A stretch of 64,000 nt of DNA from Bacteroidota bacterium (GTDB lineage: Bacteria > Bacteroidota > Bacteroidia > Cytophagales > Cyclobacteriaceae), in assembly GCA_018266435.1 (NCBI GenBank), contig JAFEAL010000006.1, positions 1 to 64,000 of the forward strand. The letters run 5' to 3'. Positions 19,235 through 30,023 of the stretch are shown in pieces (position 1 is the stretch's first letter; every line of letters starts with the position of its first letter). The notes under the pieces were generated by a model. The model searched no databases and had not been told where the DNA came from. It saw nothing but the letters and a program-made list of their open reading frames with translations. A program made the position numbers and the translations under genes.

Positions 19235-20161
19235 ATGGAAGGCTATTCAATTTTACATGCGATAGGAAACACCCCGTTGGTGCGCTTGAGCCACCTGGTG
19301 CCAGCCAACCACGCAAAGGTGTATGTAAAACTGGAATACTTTAATCCGACCAGTTCATATAAAGACCGTATGGCATTAGCCATAGTGGAAGGAGCCGAAC
19401 GGAAAGGACGGCTGACAAAAGAGATGACCGTAATTGAGTGCACAGGCGGAAGTACGGGCACATCACTGGCCATGGTTTGCCGCGCAAAAGGATACCGCTT
19501 TAAAGTCATTTCATCTGATGCATTTGCTAAAGAAAAACTGCAGGCCATGCAGGTATTGGGTGCTGAACTTGAACTGGAACCCAGCGAAGGCGGCAAAATC
19601 ACTCCCGACCTCGTGCCCCGCATGATCAAACGGGCAGAAGGCCTCGCCAGCCAGCCCGGGTATTTTTTTGCTAAACAATTTTACAATGAAGATGCGTTTG
19701 ACGGCTACCGCACACTGGCCGAAGAATTGATAACCCAACTGCCCCAACCCATTGATGTGTTTTGTGGAGCCGTGGGTACAGCCGGCATGCTCATTGGCAC
19801 TGCCATGCATTTAAAAAAAATAAACTCCGCCACTAAAGTCATTGCACTGGAGCCGGCATCGGCACCTTTGCTCAGCCGTGGAATAAAAGGCACCCACAAA
19901 GTAGATGGTATTGCCGTAGGATTTGTACCGCCTTTGCTCAATAAAAATTTTTACGATGGGGTGATGGAGGTAGATGAAAGTGAAGCCCGGGCTATGGTAA
20001 AAAAACTGGCAGCACAGGAAGGCATTTTTGCCGGCACCTCTACAGGAATAAATGTGGTAGCAGCCATTGAGTTGGCTAAGCAACTCGGTTCAGGTCATAC
20101 AGTAGTAACGGTAGCTTGCGATTCGGGGTTGAAATACCTGAGCAGCGGATTGTTTAACTGA
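19235..20161 (+). CDS. Cysteine-synthase-family PLP enzyme
   Basis: A fold-type II PLP enzyme of 308 residues. Lys43 in PTSSYKDRM is the predicted Schiff-base lysine. TGGSTGTSLA (about residue 70) is the substrate-carboxylate loop and GAVGTAGMLIG (about 177) is the cofactor-phosphate loop; GIFAGTSTGINV near residue 270 also fits. These features suit O-acetylserine sulfhydrylase or a cystathionine beta-synthase without regulatory domain, but the loop after TGGS does not let me choose among cysteine synthase, CBS or a diaminopropionate-type enzyme. No cysE or sulfate-assimilation gene is adjacent. It sits 17 bp after the M28 peptidase gene. Confidence 0.85.
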   Translation: MEGYSILHAIGNTPLVRLSHLVPANHAKVYVKLEYFNPTSSYKDRMALAIVEGAERKGRLTKEMTVIECTGGSTGTSLAMVCRAKGYRFKVISSDAFAKEKLQAMQVLGAELELEPSEGGKITPDLVPRMIKRAEGLASQPGYFFAKQFYNEDAFDGYRTLAEELITQLPQPIDVFCGAVGTAGMLIGTAMHLKKINSATKVIALEPASAPLLSRGIKGTHKVDGIAVGFVPPLLNKNFYDGVMEVDESEARAMVKKLAAQEGIFAGTSTGINVVAAIELAKQLGSGHTVVTVACDSGLKYLSSGLFN

Positions 20162-20444
20162 TAGGATCTCATTCATTTAGTCACAATCGTTAATTAAAAC
20201 GATGCGCTTTCAGCACAAGACTTTAAGCCGCTACCCATTTTTGGTTCTGACATTTTGAGCAAAAGCCAAGAATCCATACCATCAGATGCTTTGCTTCGTT
20301 TAACATGACAAACAAATTTCAGTGGCTTGTTTGAACCTCAGCACCATCAGCGCCTCATCTATTTCCACCAGACAGGAATATTGTTTTTGCTGCCCTTGCT
20401 TTCATCTTCAAATTGCCTAATTTTCAAAATTTTCAACTGGAAGA

Positions 20445-21035
20445 ATGATCGCTTACCTCAAAGGAAAACTCGTACACAAAGAACCCACGCACGTGGTCAT
20501 TGAAGTAAATGGCATTGGGTACCTGGTGGGCATTTCCCTCCATACATTTTCTGAAATCAAAGACCGTGAAGACATTCGGCTGGCTACCTATCTTCATGTG
20601 CGCGAAGATGCGCTGGTGTTGTATGGATTTGCCACTGAGGCAGAGAAACAAATGTTTCAATTGCTTATTTCAGTCAATGGAGTGGGACCCAGCACAGCCC
20701 TGGTGGTGCTTAGCTACTTACCTCCCGAAGAGCTAAAGTCGGCCATTGTACATGAGAACTCAGCCGCACTGCAAGCGGTGAAGGGAATTGGAGGAAAAAC
20801 AGCCCAGCGGCTGATCTTGGAGCTGAAGGATAAACTGAAGAAAGAACCCCTCGAAGAAATCTCCGGAAATTCTGGTATTTCACGCAATACACTACGAAAT
20901 GAAGCGTTAACTGCCTTGGTTACGCTGGGAATTGCAAAAGCGCAGGCCGAACGGAGTGTGGATGCCCTTCTTAAAAAAACCGGAGGGGCCATAAGTTTGG
21001 AAGAGCTTGTAAAACAAGCGCTAAAAACCGCCTAA
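20445..21035 (+). CDS. ruvA: Holliday junction DNA helicase subunit RuvA
   Basis: RuvA binds four-way DNA junctions and loads the RuvB motor during branch migration. The 196 residues contain the N-terminal OB-fold (MIAYLKGKLVHKEPTHVVIE, then GIGYLVGIS), two helix-hairpin-helix motifs (LLISVNGVGPSTALVVLS and AVKGIGGKTAQRLILELKDKL), and the small RuvB-interacting C-terminal domain (NEALTALVTLGIAKAQAERSV). The length is normal. sprA starts 6 bp downstream; the ruvA-sprA pair is a known conserved neighbourhood in Bacteroidota. Confidence 0.96.
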   Translation: MIAYLKGKLVHKEPTHVVIEVNGIGYLVGISLHTFSEIKDREDIRLATYLHVREDALVLYGFATEAEKQMFQLLISVNGVGPSTALVVLSYLPPEELKSAIVHENSAALQAVKGIGGKTAQRLILELKDKLKKEPLEEISGNSGISRNTLRNEALTALVTLGIAKAQAERSVDALLKKTGGAISLEELVKQALKTA

Positions 21036-21041
21036 ATACGA

Positions 21042-24000
21042 TTGAGGGAACTACAACGGAAAATACAGGCCATTATCGGACTGGTGCTCTGCCTTTGGGC
21101 AGGGTGGCCATCAGTTGCGCTTGCACAAGATTCACTCAAAGCAAAAAAGAGGGACACCACCCAGCTTAAATTCCTTAATCCCTACCTGCCCAATTTCAGG
21201 GTGCGCGATCGCTACGGAGACCCGTTTTCTAACCCTACCTCCGCTTCACCTTTTTTTCTCAAAGATCCCAAAAGTTTGAAGACAGACATCGCTCTTGACT
21301 CGGGGATGCGGTACAACATCATTGAGAACATGGGCAAGGTGCGGTACAGGCCCAACTCTTCCATACCGTTTCAGGATTTTTCCAAACAGCAAGACCTATC
21401 GTTTCGCAAAAACTATTACCAGAGCAAGAGCCTTACGTTAGATGGTGAGAGTGCGGTGAGTGGCCGCAACCTGTTGCCAAAAATTTATTTGAGCCCCGTG
21501 CTGGATCGGATTTTTGGTGGAAGTTATGTTGAGTTAGTTCCCAAAGGAAACGTAACACTTGATCTGGGCGGTTCATTCCAAAAAATAGAAAACCCGTCCA
21601 TTCCCATTCGCCAGCAGCGCAACGGTGGCCTGGAGTTCAATCAGCAAATCCAGTTGAGTGTGCAGGGCAAGGTGGGTCAGAAGTTGAAGCTTGCCACCAA
21701 CTTTGATACCAACAATTCATTCGATTTTCAAAACACGATGAAGGTAGAGTATTCAGGCTTAAAGGAAGACCTGCTCAAAAAGCTGGAGATCGGCAATGTA
21801 AGTCTTCCACTCAACAACAGTTTGATCAAAGGAGCGCAAAACCTTTTTGGCGTAAAAGCACAAATGCAGTTTGGTAAACTGATGGCTACGGTCATTGCCA
21901 CTACCCAGCGCGGCAAGCAATCCACCCTACACGTAAACGGCAGCGGCAATGGCGTGTCACAAGGAAGACCCTTTGAAATTGTGGCCTCCAACTATGACGA
22001 CAACCGCCACTTTTTTCTTGCCCAGTTTTTTCGCGACAATTTTTACCATTGGGCAACGGATATTCCCGGCCAGATTTCATCCGGGCTGAACATTACCCGT
22101 ATAGAAGTTTACTCCATCAACCGTCAAAACATCACCTCAACGCTGCGCGATGTGGTGGCGTTTATGGACATGGGTGAGACGGATAAAATATACCGGAAGA
22201 CGGCCATCACTCAAGTAGCACCAAACGGTGCACCGCCCGCATTCATCCGCCCACAACAAGGCAGTGAGTCAAATAATCTTATTACTACACTAAAAAATAT
22301 TTCGCCCGACCGATCGGGTATTTCAAATGCGTTAACCAGCAAAGGGCTTAGTCCTAACAAAGATTTTATTGTCATGCAAAGTGCCCGCAAACTTGACCCG
22401 ACTGAGTACACACTCAACTCAAATCTCGGATTCATCACCTTGCAACGCAAACTTCAAAATGACGAGGGTCTTGCTGTTTCGTATGAGTACACCTATAACG
22501 GCCACGACTATAAAGTCGGCCAGATGACCGAAGACTACTCCAGCAACCCCACCAATGATGTCATTTACATGAAGATGCTGCGCCCGCTGCAGATCAACTT
22601 GAAAGACAGCGTAGGCAACATTTACCCCACGTGGAATTTGATGATGAAGAACATCTATAACCTGGGTGTCACCAACCTTTCAAAAGATGGGTTTCAACTT
22701 CGTGTGATCTACCGCGATGACCGCACGGGTATAGATAACCCTCAGTTACAAGACGGAACTCCGTATGTAAAATCGCAGCAACTTATTTCGTCATTAAAGC
22801 TGGACCGGCTCAACCCGTATGGCGACCCGCAGCCCGATGGAAACTTTGATTTTCTGGAGGGTATCACCATCAATTCGGCCCAAGGGCTAATCATCGTTCC
22901 GTATGTGGAACCGTTTAATCATGCCTTCAAAGGCATCAATCTCGCAAGAGGAGATTATGGATTATTCACTGCACCACCCAGTATTGACGGTAACATGAAT
23001 ACCGACATGCGCGCCTTTTTGCTCAGCAAATATTTATACGATACACTTTACCACGATACGCAAGCCGATGCTGCTTTAGTGAACAATAAAAACAAATTCT
23101 TTTTTGTGGGAAGTTTTAAAGCCGGCACCGGCCGCGATATTATCATTCAGGGGTTCAACATCACGCATGGATCGGTGAAAGTATATTCAGGAGGCACACC
23201 TTTACGTGAGGGAGTGGATTATACCGTGGATTATACATTTGGAAAAGTAACCATCCTCAACGAAGGTATTCTCAGTTCGGGCAAAGACCTTGACATTACT
23301 TATGAGCAGCAAGATCCATTTTCATTTCAAACCCGATCGCTGCTCGGCACCCGGCTTGACTACAAACTCAATGACGATGTCAACCTGGGAGCGACACTTC
23401 TTTACTATGACGAGCGGCCCTTGATTACACGTAACCTGATCGGCAATGAGCCCGCCCGAAATTTTCAATACGGATTAGACCTTAACATGAAGAAGAGTTC
23501 AAGGCTGCTGACCAAAATGGTAGATGCCCTTCCGTTTCTTCAAACGAAAGAGCAATCAACCTACACAGTCAATGCCGAGTTTGCTCAACTTCTCCCGGGT
23601 TCCTCCAACAAAGTGCAAGGCCAGGCTACTTCGTTTATTGATGATTTTGAAAATGCGGCTACTCCTTACAGTTTGTTGTCGCCACAAGCCTGGAAACTGG
23701 CATCTACTCCGCCCGAACCTCTGTACGATCCCAGCCATGGTGCGATTAAAGATTTAAGAGCAGGCTATCAACGGGCCAAACTTTCGTGGTTTCAAATTGA
23801 TAATATTTTTTATGTAGGGGCCGGAAGCAGTTTTGCTCCACCCAGTATTAACCTGAGCAATCACTACCAGCGCCCGGTGGCGCCACAAGAAATATTTCCT
23901 TATTTCGATAACTACGTTGGAAATTTTTACCAGCCCGTATTAAACATAGCCTACTATCCATCCGAACGCGGCCCGTATAATTACAACCCAACCCTTGACC

Positions 24001-27000
24001 CAAATGGAGGTTTGCTAAACCCGGCCAACAACTGGGCGGGTATTACAACGGCCATCCGCAGCAATGTAGACTTTGATGCGGCCAATGTAGAGTACCTCGA
24101 GTTTTGGATGATGGACCCTTTCCTCACAGGAACGAATGGCGCTATATTGGATGGCTCGTTCAACACCAACAACACCACCGGAGGAAACCTGACTTTTCAT
24201 TTAGGAAATGTTTCAGAAGATGTAGGACGCGATGAAGAGTGGGCTTTTGAAAACGGATTGCCTGTAGATGGAAACCTCAGCTCAACCAATGTGACCAACG
24301 ACAGCCCCTGGGGTTACATCACCACCAAGCAATATGTAAACAATGCCTTTGATAACTCCACCACGGCACGGCCTAACCAAGACGTGGGGATTGACGGATT
24401 GAGTACGGCAAAAGAACAAACTGACCCAAAGTTTCAAGGATTCTTAAATGCAGTTAACGGTTCGGCTCGACAAGTTGTACTAAAAGACCCATCGGCCGAT
24501 GACTTCCAATATTATTTAGGTCAGGATTATGACAACAGCAAAGCCCAGGTTTTGCAGCGATATAAAAATTTTAACGGGTTAGAAAATAATTCGCCTATTG
24601 TTACCGGCACTTCGGCTTATGCCGCAGCCGGAACAACCCTGCCCGACAATGAAGATATCAACAACGATAACTATGTTGCCGATGTGAAAACCGAAAGCTA
24701 TTACTCGTATAACATCAACTTGCGTCCGGGGCAATTACAAGTGGGTAATAAATACATTGTGGATAAAATACAACCCAGCAGTTTTCCCGGAGTAACCTGG
24801 TATTTGTTTCGCATTCCCCTTCGAAACTATGACGGGCAATACGGTGGCATAGATGGGTTCAAGACGATCAAGTTTTTGCGCATGGTGATGAATGGCTTTT
24901 CGCAGCCGGTGGTGTTGCGCATGGTAAATTTTCGTTTGGTAGGTCAGCGGTGGAGGCAATACACGGGCAACTTGCTCGAGTCCATTCTTACCGAAGTGCC
25001 CGAACCAAACATCGACAACTTCACCGTGTCAACGGTAAACGTAGAGGAGAACGGCCAGCCCAATGCCAACAAACCCGGCTATGTGCCTCCGCTGGCGCGC
25101 GATTATGACGTAACATCTGTAACGCAGCGTAGGCTAAACGAACAATCCGTGCAGTTATGTGTAAACGGCTTGACTCCGGGAGATGGCCGCGCTATCTATA
25201 AAAACGTGACGATGGATTTGTTCAACTACAAACGCATTCGTATGTTCATCAGCGTGCATGGCACCACCCTGAAAAGCAGCCAAAAAATTATAGGTTTTTT
25301 AAGAATCGGTACAGACTGGGATCAGAATTATTATGAAATACAGTTGCCACTGACAATCACTCCGCCCAATACCAATGTGCAAAGCGCGGTGTGGCCTGAG
25401 CAAAACCAGATTGATCTGGCTCTCGATGATTTGTATGCGTTAAAGATTCAGCGCGACCGCAATGCCTACCCGCTTACGGTGCCGTATCCGCAATACGGCC
25501 CCATGCTTCTGCCCGATGGCAAACATTCCGTTCGCATCTTGGGGCGCCCCGACCTCAGTCAATTGAAAATGATCATGATCGGTATTCGCAACCCGCGCGA
25601 TGGAGGCCAGAGTTTTGATGCGTGTATGTGGGCCGATGAATTGCGCTTGTCAGGATTTGATCAAACTCCGGGCTGGGCGGCCAATGTAGTGATGAGCGCC
25701 AAGTTGGCTGATTTGGGTACCGTAACCGGTTCGTACCGCCACATCGGTTTTGGTTATGGAGGGGTGCAAACAAAAATTTCCGAACGTGCCCGTAGCAACA
25801 CCAACCAGTTTGATATTTCGATGAACCTCAACCTCGATAAGCTTTTGCCCCGAAAAACCGGATTAAAAATTCCGATGTTCTTCAGTTATGAAAGTATCAT
25901 CATCGATCCGAGGTATGACCCCGCCAATCCTGACTTGCGGATCAATGCCGCACTCAATGCGTACAGCACCGATGCCCAGCGAAAGGCCTACTTGAGCGAG
26001 ATCAAAGATATTTCTACCAGGCGAAGTATCAATTTTACCAACGTGCGAAAAACAAAAGTGAAAAAAGATGCCGTGAGCCATATTTACGACATTGAAAATT
26101 TTACATTTACTTACCTCTACACCGAAGCGAATCAACACAATTTTAATATCCTCGAAAACACACGTAAGAATGTAAAAGGAGCGGTGGCCTGGCAGTACCA
26201 ATCGAAGTTCAAGGGCATTCAGCCGTTGAAGGACGTGAAGTTCACGTCTTCCAAATATTTGCAGTTGTTGAAAGATTTTAATTTTAACCCCGTGCCGTCC
26301 AGCATTTCCGTTCGCGGAGAACTGGAACGCTCATTTAATAAGATTGCGTATCGTAACAACGACCCCACGGCCATTACTCAACTACCCAATTTTCAAAAAT
26401 ATTTTGTGTTTAACCGCTACTATAATTTTACTTGGGCACTGACTAAGTCATTGAAAGTAGATTATAATGCCACGGTAAATGCAATTATTGATGAACCGGC
26501 TGGTGATATTAATACTACACAAAAAAGAGATTCCATTATCAAGAATCTCAAACGCTTGGGCCGTATGAAATACTTTGAACAGAACATCAACACTACCTAC
26601 ACGTTGCCATTTGATAAGTTTCCGGCCACTAACTGGATTAGTGCTGACTATAAATATACGGTGGGGTACAATTGGCGTGCCGGGCCATTAGAAACAATTG
26701 ACTCACTAAAGATCGGCAACATCATACAGAACACCAGAAACCGGGGTATGAATGGAAAGCTTGATATTGTTAAATTGTATAATAAGTTAGGCTTCCTCAA
26801 AGACATCAATTTGCCCAAGCCTAAACCGCCACCGCCTAAAAATGAAGCAGAGCGGCTGAGGCGAGCAAAGGCCGATACGCTTCCTCATCCGCCCGAGTTA
26901 AAATTGCTCAAGGCCATGCTGCGCCTGATTATGTCGTTGCGCAGCATCAACGGATCGTACACGATTACGGAGGGAACTATCTTGCCCGGTTTTGCCAAAA

Positions 27001-28292
27001 CACCCAAGCTTCTCGGCCTGGACCAAGCGTGGATGGCTCCGGGCATTGGCTTTGTATTGGGTGAACAAGATCCGTACATCGCTCAAAATGCAGCTAACAG
27101 AGGATGGTTGGTGCATAATAAAAGACTGACTACACCTTTTTCACAATCTCAAATGAAGGATTTGAGTTTGCGTGCCAACATGGAGCCGTTCACGGATTTG
27201 AAAATTCAATTCGATGCAAGAAAAACATCCAATGCCATGTTTCAGGAAATATTCAGAGATACTACCGGGTTGAACAACTATGCCGGGCTGAGCCCCTCGC
27301 GCAGCGGTTCGTACAAAGTATCATTCATCTCAGTGGCTACAGCTTTTAAAAATAATAACTCATTGAACTCTGATGTGTTTAACCAGTTCAGAAAAAATTT
27401 GGGTATAATAAATAACCGGTTTAATACCTTTCGGGGAAATTCAACAGACTATGTCAGTCAGTCGCAAGATGTGTTGATCCCGGCTTTTATTGCCGCTTAT
27501 TCGGGGCGGTCGGCTAAGACTACCAGTTTGTCGCCTTTTCCAGCTATCCCGCTTCCTAATTGGCGGTTGGATTATTCCGGATTGACCAAGCTCGAAGCAT
27601 TCAAAAATAAGTTCACATCAGTTGTGCTCAGCCATGCCTATACTTCGTCTTACTCTGTCATAAACTATGCAAACTCATTGCAATACAATGACTTTGGCCA
27701 ACTGAACCTAGGCCGCTCGGTTGAAAGCTATAATGCGAGTGCTAATTTCAGGGCTACACAGCTGACGCAAACCGATACCGCCCGGTTGATTCCTGTTTTT
27801 GTAATCAGCCAGGTGCTCATCAGCGAAACATTTGCGCCACTGATCGGCATTACCGTGAAAACAAAAAGCAAGTTGAGCATTACATTCAATTATAAAACCA
27901 AACGAGATATTTCGCTGAATGTACCTAATGCCCAAATAACTGAAGTAAACGGCAAAGATTGGTCATTGGAAGTGGGCTATACCAAAAACAATATGCGCCT
28001 GCCCTTTCGCGATGCGGGGCGTATTATTACACTGAAAAATGACATCACCTTTAGGCTAACGGTGAGTATGACCAGCAATGCCACCATTCAGCGCAGGCTT
28101 GATCAGGGGAGTACGGTGACCAACGGAAACATCAACTTTCAGTTCAGACCCAATATCAGTTACGCCTTTAATAAAAAGCTGCAGTTGCAATTTTATATCG
28201 AGCGCACCACCAATAATCCGCTGGTGTCAAATTCTTTTTACCGGGCCACCACACGGGGCGGATTCAAGTTAATTTTTATGCTAACACAGTAG
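21042..28292 (+). CDS. sprA: SprA, outer-membrane translocon of the type IX secretion system
   Basis: A very large outer-membrane protein (2416 residues) that, from structural work on the Flavobacterium homologue, forms the 36-strand barrel through which T9SS cargo crosses the outer membrane. It opens with a TTG start 6 bp after ruvA and a signal peptide ending in AQDS. Family features include LPKIYLSPVLDRIFGGSYVE early in the protein, KLATNFDTNNSFDFQN, VQGQATSFIDDFENA mid-protein, and a barrel C-terminus ending in GGFKLIFMLTQ. The reading frame is uninterrupted. Likely clients in the window are the proteins at 2, 35930 and 49714. The downstream gcvH is also conserved next to sprA. Confidence 0.96.
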   Translation: MRELQRKIQAIIGLVLCLWAGWPSVALAQDSLKAKKRDTTQLKFLNPYLPNFRVRDRYGDPFSNPTSASPFFLKDPKSLKTDIALDSGMRYNIIENMGKVRYRPNSSIPFQDFSKQQDLSFRKNYYQSKSLTLDGESAVSGRNLLPKIYLSPVLDRIFGGSYVELVPKGNVTLDLGGSFQKIENPSIPIRQQRNGGLEFNQQIQLSVQGKVGQKLKLATNFDTNNSFDFQNTMKVEYSGLKEDLLKKLEIGNVSLPLNNSLIKGAQNLFGVKAQMQFGKLMATVIATTQRGKQSTLHVNGSGNGVSQGRPFEIVASNYDDNRHFFLAQFFRDNFYHWATDIPGQISSGLNITRIEVYSINRQNITSTLRDVVAFMDMGETDKIYRKTAITQVAPNGAPPAFIRPQQGSESNNLITTLKNISPDRSGISNALTSKGLSPNKDFIVMQSARKLDPTEYTLNSNLGFITLQRKLQNDEGLAVSYEYTYNGHDYKVGQMTEDYSSNPTNDVIYMKMLRPLQINLKDSVGNIYPTWNLMMKNIYNLGVTNLSKDGFQLRVIYRDDRTGIDNPQLQDGTPYVKSQQLISSLKLDRLNPYGDPQPDGNFDFLEGITINSAQGLIIVPYVEPFNHAFKGINLARGDYGLFTAPPSIDGNMNTDMRAFLLSKYLYDTLYHDTQADAALVNNKNKFFFVGSFKAGTGRDIIIQGFNITHGSVKVYSGGTPLREGVDYTVDYTFGKVTILNEGILSSGKDLDITYEQQDPFSFQTRSLLGTRLDYKLNDDVNLGATLLYYDERPLITRNLIGNEPARNFQYGLDLNMKKSSRLLTKMVDALPFLQTKEQSTYTVNAEFAQLLPGSSNKVQGQATSFIDDFENAATPYSLLSPQAWKLASTPPEPLYDPSHGAIKDLRAGYQRAKLSWFQIDNIFYVGAGSSFAPPSINLSNHYQRPVAPQEIFPYFDNYVGNFYQPVLNIAYYPSERGPYNYNPTLDPNGGLLNPANNWAGITTAIRSNVDFDAANVEYLEFWMMDPFLTGTNGAILDGSFNTNNTTGGNLTFHLGNVSEDVGRDEEWAFENGLPVDGNLSSTNVTNDSPWGYITTKQYVNNAFDNSTTARPNQDVGIDGLSTAKEQTDPKFQGFLNAVNGSARQVVLKDPSADDFQYYLGQDYDNSKAQVLQRYKNFNGLENNSPIVTGTSAYAAAGTTLPDNEDINNDNYVADVKTESYYSYNINLRPGQLQVGNKYIVDKIQPSSFPGVTWYLFRIPLRNYDGQYGGIDGFKTIKFLRMVMNGFSQPVVLRMVNFRLVGQRWRQYTGNLLESILTEVPEPNIDNFTVSTVNVEENGQPNANKPGYVPPLARDYDVTSVTQRRLNEQSVQLCVNGLTPGDGRAIYKNVTMDLFNYKRIRMFISVHGTTLKSSQKIIGFLRIGTDWDQNYYEIQLPLTITPPNTNVQSAVWPEQNQIDLALDDLYALKIQRDRNAYPLTVPYPQYGPMLLPDGKHSVRILGRPDLSQLKMIMIGIRNPRDGGQSFDACMWADELRLSGFDQTPGWAANVVMSAKLADLGTVTGSYRHIGFGYGGVQTKISERARSNTNQFDISMNLNLDKLLPRKTGLKIPMFFSYESIIIDPRYDPANPDLRINAALNAYSTDAQRKAYLSEIKDISTRRSINFTNVRKTKVKKDAVSHIYDIENFTFTYLYTEANQHNFNILENTRKNVKGAVAWQYQSKFKGIQPLKDVKFTSSKYLQLLKDFNFNPVPSSISVRGELERSFNKIAYRNNDPTAITQLPNFQKYFVFNRYYNFTWALTKSLKVDYNATVNAIIDEPAGDINTTQKRDSIIKNLKRLGRMKYFEQNINTTYTLPFDKFPATNWISADYKYTVGYNWRAGPLETIDSLKIGNIIQNTRNRGMNGKLDIVKLYNKLGFLKDINLPKPKPPPPKNEAERLRRAKADTLPHPPELKLLKAMLRLIMSLRSINGSYTITEGTILPGFAKTPKLLGLDQAWMAPGIGFVLGEQDPYIAQNAANRGWLVHNKRLTTPFSQSQMKDLSLRANMEPFTDLKIQFDARKTSNAMFQEIFRDTTGLNNYAGLSPSRSGSYKVSFISVATAFKNNNSLNSDVFNQFRKNLGIINNRFNTFRGNSTDYVSQSQDVLIPAFIAAYSGRSAKTTSLSPFPAIPLPNWRLDYSGLTKLEAFKNKFTSVVLSHAYTSSYSVINYANSLQYNDFGQLNLGRSVESYNASANFRATQLTQTDTARLIPVFVISQVLISETFAPLIGITVKTKSKLSITFNYKTKRDISLNVPNAQITEVNGKDWSLEVGYTKNNMRLPFRDAGRIITLKNDITFRLTVSMTSNATIQRRLDQGSTVTNGNINFQFRPNISYAFNKKLQLQFYIERTTNNPLVSNSFYRATTRGGFKLIFMLTQ

Positions 28293-28359
28293 GTGACAAA
28301 AGCTTGGAATAGCCGTAGGTTCACCAATCATTTTTTCTTCTTCATTACCGAATAACCCT

Positions 28360-28367
28360 TAACTTTG
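28360..28367 (+). promoter_or_regulatory. Putative -7 box for gcvH
   Basis: TAACTTTG matches TAnnTTTG and lies 28 bp before the gcvH ATG at 28396. No clear TTG is found about 20 bp upstream, so only the -7 half is supported. Confidence 0.4.
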
Positions 28368-28395
28368 GCACACAAAAATTATTAATCAATTGACT

Positions 28396-28776
28396 ATGAA
28401 TATTCCTTCAGAGCTGAAATACACCAAAGACCACGAATGGATCAAAATAGAAGGCAACACGGCCACCGTTGGCATTACCGAATTTGCCCAAGGTGAGTTG
28501 GGCGACATTGTGTATGTAGATGTAACGACAGCCGGGCAAGAACTGAACCAGCACAGTGTGTTTGGTACTGTTGAAGCCGTGAAAACGGTTTCTGATTTAT
28601 TCCTTCCACTCAGTGGAAAAATCACAGAATTCAACAAGTCGCTGGAAACATCACCTGAGAAAGTAAACACTGATCCTTACGGTGAGGGCTGGATGATCAA
28701 GCTAACTATTAATAACTCATCGGAAGTTGCAGGGTTACTAAGTGCTGAACAATACAAAGAACTTATTGGCAAATAA
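28396..28776 (+). CDS. gcvH: Glycine cleavage system H protein
   Basis: A lipoylated carrier that moves the aminomethyl group between the P, T and L proteins of glycine cleavage. The 126 residues have the standard form: [13 protein letters not shown] at the start, [10 protein letters not shown], and the lipoyl-lysine hairpin [10 protein letters not shown] with Lys63 as the attachment site. Start at the ATG at 28396; an in-frame TTG lies 6 bp earlier. The lipoyl synthase gene lipA follows after 46 bp, an apt partner. gcvT and gcvP are not in the window. Confidence 0.95.
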   Translation: MNIPSELKYTKDHEWIKIEGNTATVGITEFAQGELGDIVYVDVTTAGQELNQHSVFGTVEAVKTVSDLFLPLSGKITEFNKSLETSPEKVNTDPYGEGWMIKLTINNSSEVAGLLSAEQYKELIGK

Positions 28777-28822
28777 AGTGGTTTCTGATACTGGCTACTG
28801 ATACCGACAACATCGGAATTCA

Positions 28823-29731
28823 ATGGCCAGCAACCAGCTTCCAGCAATCGGTATGATAGAACTTCCCATCATTGAAGAACCCAAAAAGCGCAAGCCCGAT
28901 TGGCTGCGCGTAAAATTGCCCGTTGGCCCTGAGTATGCCAAAGTTCGCAAGCTGGTGGACGAAAATAAACTCCACACCATTTGCGAGAGCGGCAACTGCC
29001 CCAACATGGGCGAGTGCTGGGGAGCCGGCACTGCTACTTTTATGATTTTAGGTAATGTGTGTACACGCAGTTGCACATTTTGTGCCGTGGCCACTGGCCG
29101 CCCTACTGAGTATGATGTTGACGAGCCACAGCGTGTAGCCGATGCCATCAAAAAAATGAGAGTGAAACACGCGGTAATTACTTCTGTAAACCGCGATGAA
29201 CTGAAAGACCGGGGTGCAGAGATATGGTATCAAACAGTAATTCAAACCAAATTGCTGAGCCCGCAAACCACCATCGAAACATTAATTCCTGATACCAAGG
29301 GAAACTGGGATGCATTGTACCGTATGATTAGTGGGGGACAAGAAGTGGTAAGCCACAACATGGAAACGGTAGGGAGACTTTACCGCATTGTACGCCCACA
29401 GGCAAAATACGAACGCAGCCTGGAACAGATCAAGCGTATACGCGAAGCTGGTAAAAGAACCAAGAGCGGCATCATGCTGGGCATTGGCGAAACAAAAGAA
29501 GAAGTTTTTAAAGCCATGGATGATCTGGCAACTCATGGATTGATGATCTTAACACTCGGCCAATATTTGCAACCCACTAAAATGCACTTAGAGGTGGCAG
29601 AATTTATTCACCCCGAAACATTTGCCATGTACAAAGAAGAAGGCCTTAAACGCGGATTGAAATATGTAGAATCCGGTCCGCTTGTTCGCTCTTCGTATCA
29701 TGCCGAGCGACATGTAAATGTGCCGATGTAA
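28823..29731 (+). CDS. lipA: Lipoyl synthase
   Basis: A radical-SAM enzyme that inserts two sulfur atoms into protein-bound octanoyl groups, completing lipoyl cofactors on proteins such as GcvH. Both 4Fe-4S clusters are visible in the 302 residues: the auxiliary cluster ligands Cys54, Cys59 and Cys65 ([12 protein letters not shown]) and the radical-SAM ligands Cys80, Cys84 and Cys87 (CTRSCTFC). The C-terminal RSSYHAE supplies the serine ligand of the auxiliary cluster. Length is normal. lipB is not in the window. Confidence 0.96.
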   Translation: MASNQLPAIGMIELPIIEEPKKRKPDWLRVKLPVGPEYAKVRKLVDENKLHTICESGNCPNMGECWGAGTATFMILGNVCTRSCTFCAVATGRPTEYDVDEPQRVADAIKKMRVKHAVITSVNRDELKDRGAEIWYQTVIQTKLLSPQTTIETLIPDTKGNWDALYRMISGGQEVVSHNMETVGRLYRIVRPQAKYERSLEQIKRIREAGKRTKSGIMLGIGETKEEVFKAMDDLATHGLMILTLGQYLQPTKMHLEVAEFIHPETFAMYKEEGLKRGLKYVESGPLVRSSYHAERHVNVPM

Positions 29732-30023
29732 TGCTTGCTGAATAATCAGCAGAAAAACTCTTATTCGATTTTGTTTATTTATTGATTTGCCGGTAATGAC
29801 AGAGGATCGCTCAATGACGATAGTTTATAAAGCCATCTTTAAATTATCCACAGCTTACTTAGAGCTTAACTTTTTTAGTACTTCACTTCAACTTTAGTGT
29901 TCAGTAGTTCGAGGCTAATTTTTGAAAAACTATCTCATACTGACAATCACCAGGATTAACGGATAGCGTTTGGCAAGACAAATAGAAATTAGTTTTAAAT
30001 TTGATAATTAACTTAAATAAGCG
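29732..30023. other. Intergenic region, no gene seen
   Basis: About 290 AT-rich bases between lipA and a small gene. No convincing reading frame or terminator was found. A single TTATCCACA (29844-29852) equals a strong DnaA box but stands alone. Confidence 0.5.

Noticed and set aside
29844-29852. TTATCCACA DnaA-box match, and another at 33710-33718 near rsmG
   Set aside because: Only single isolated copies were found, the second inside the rsmG coding region. No cluster, AT-rich unwinding element or dnaA/dnaN neighbours, so no origin is claimed.
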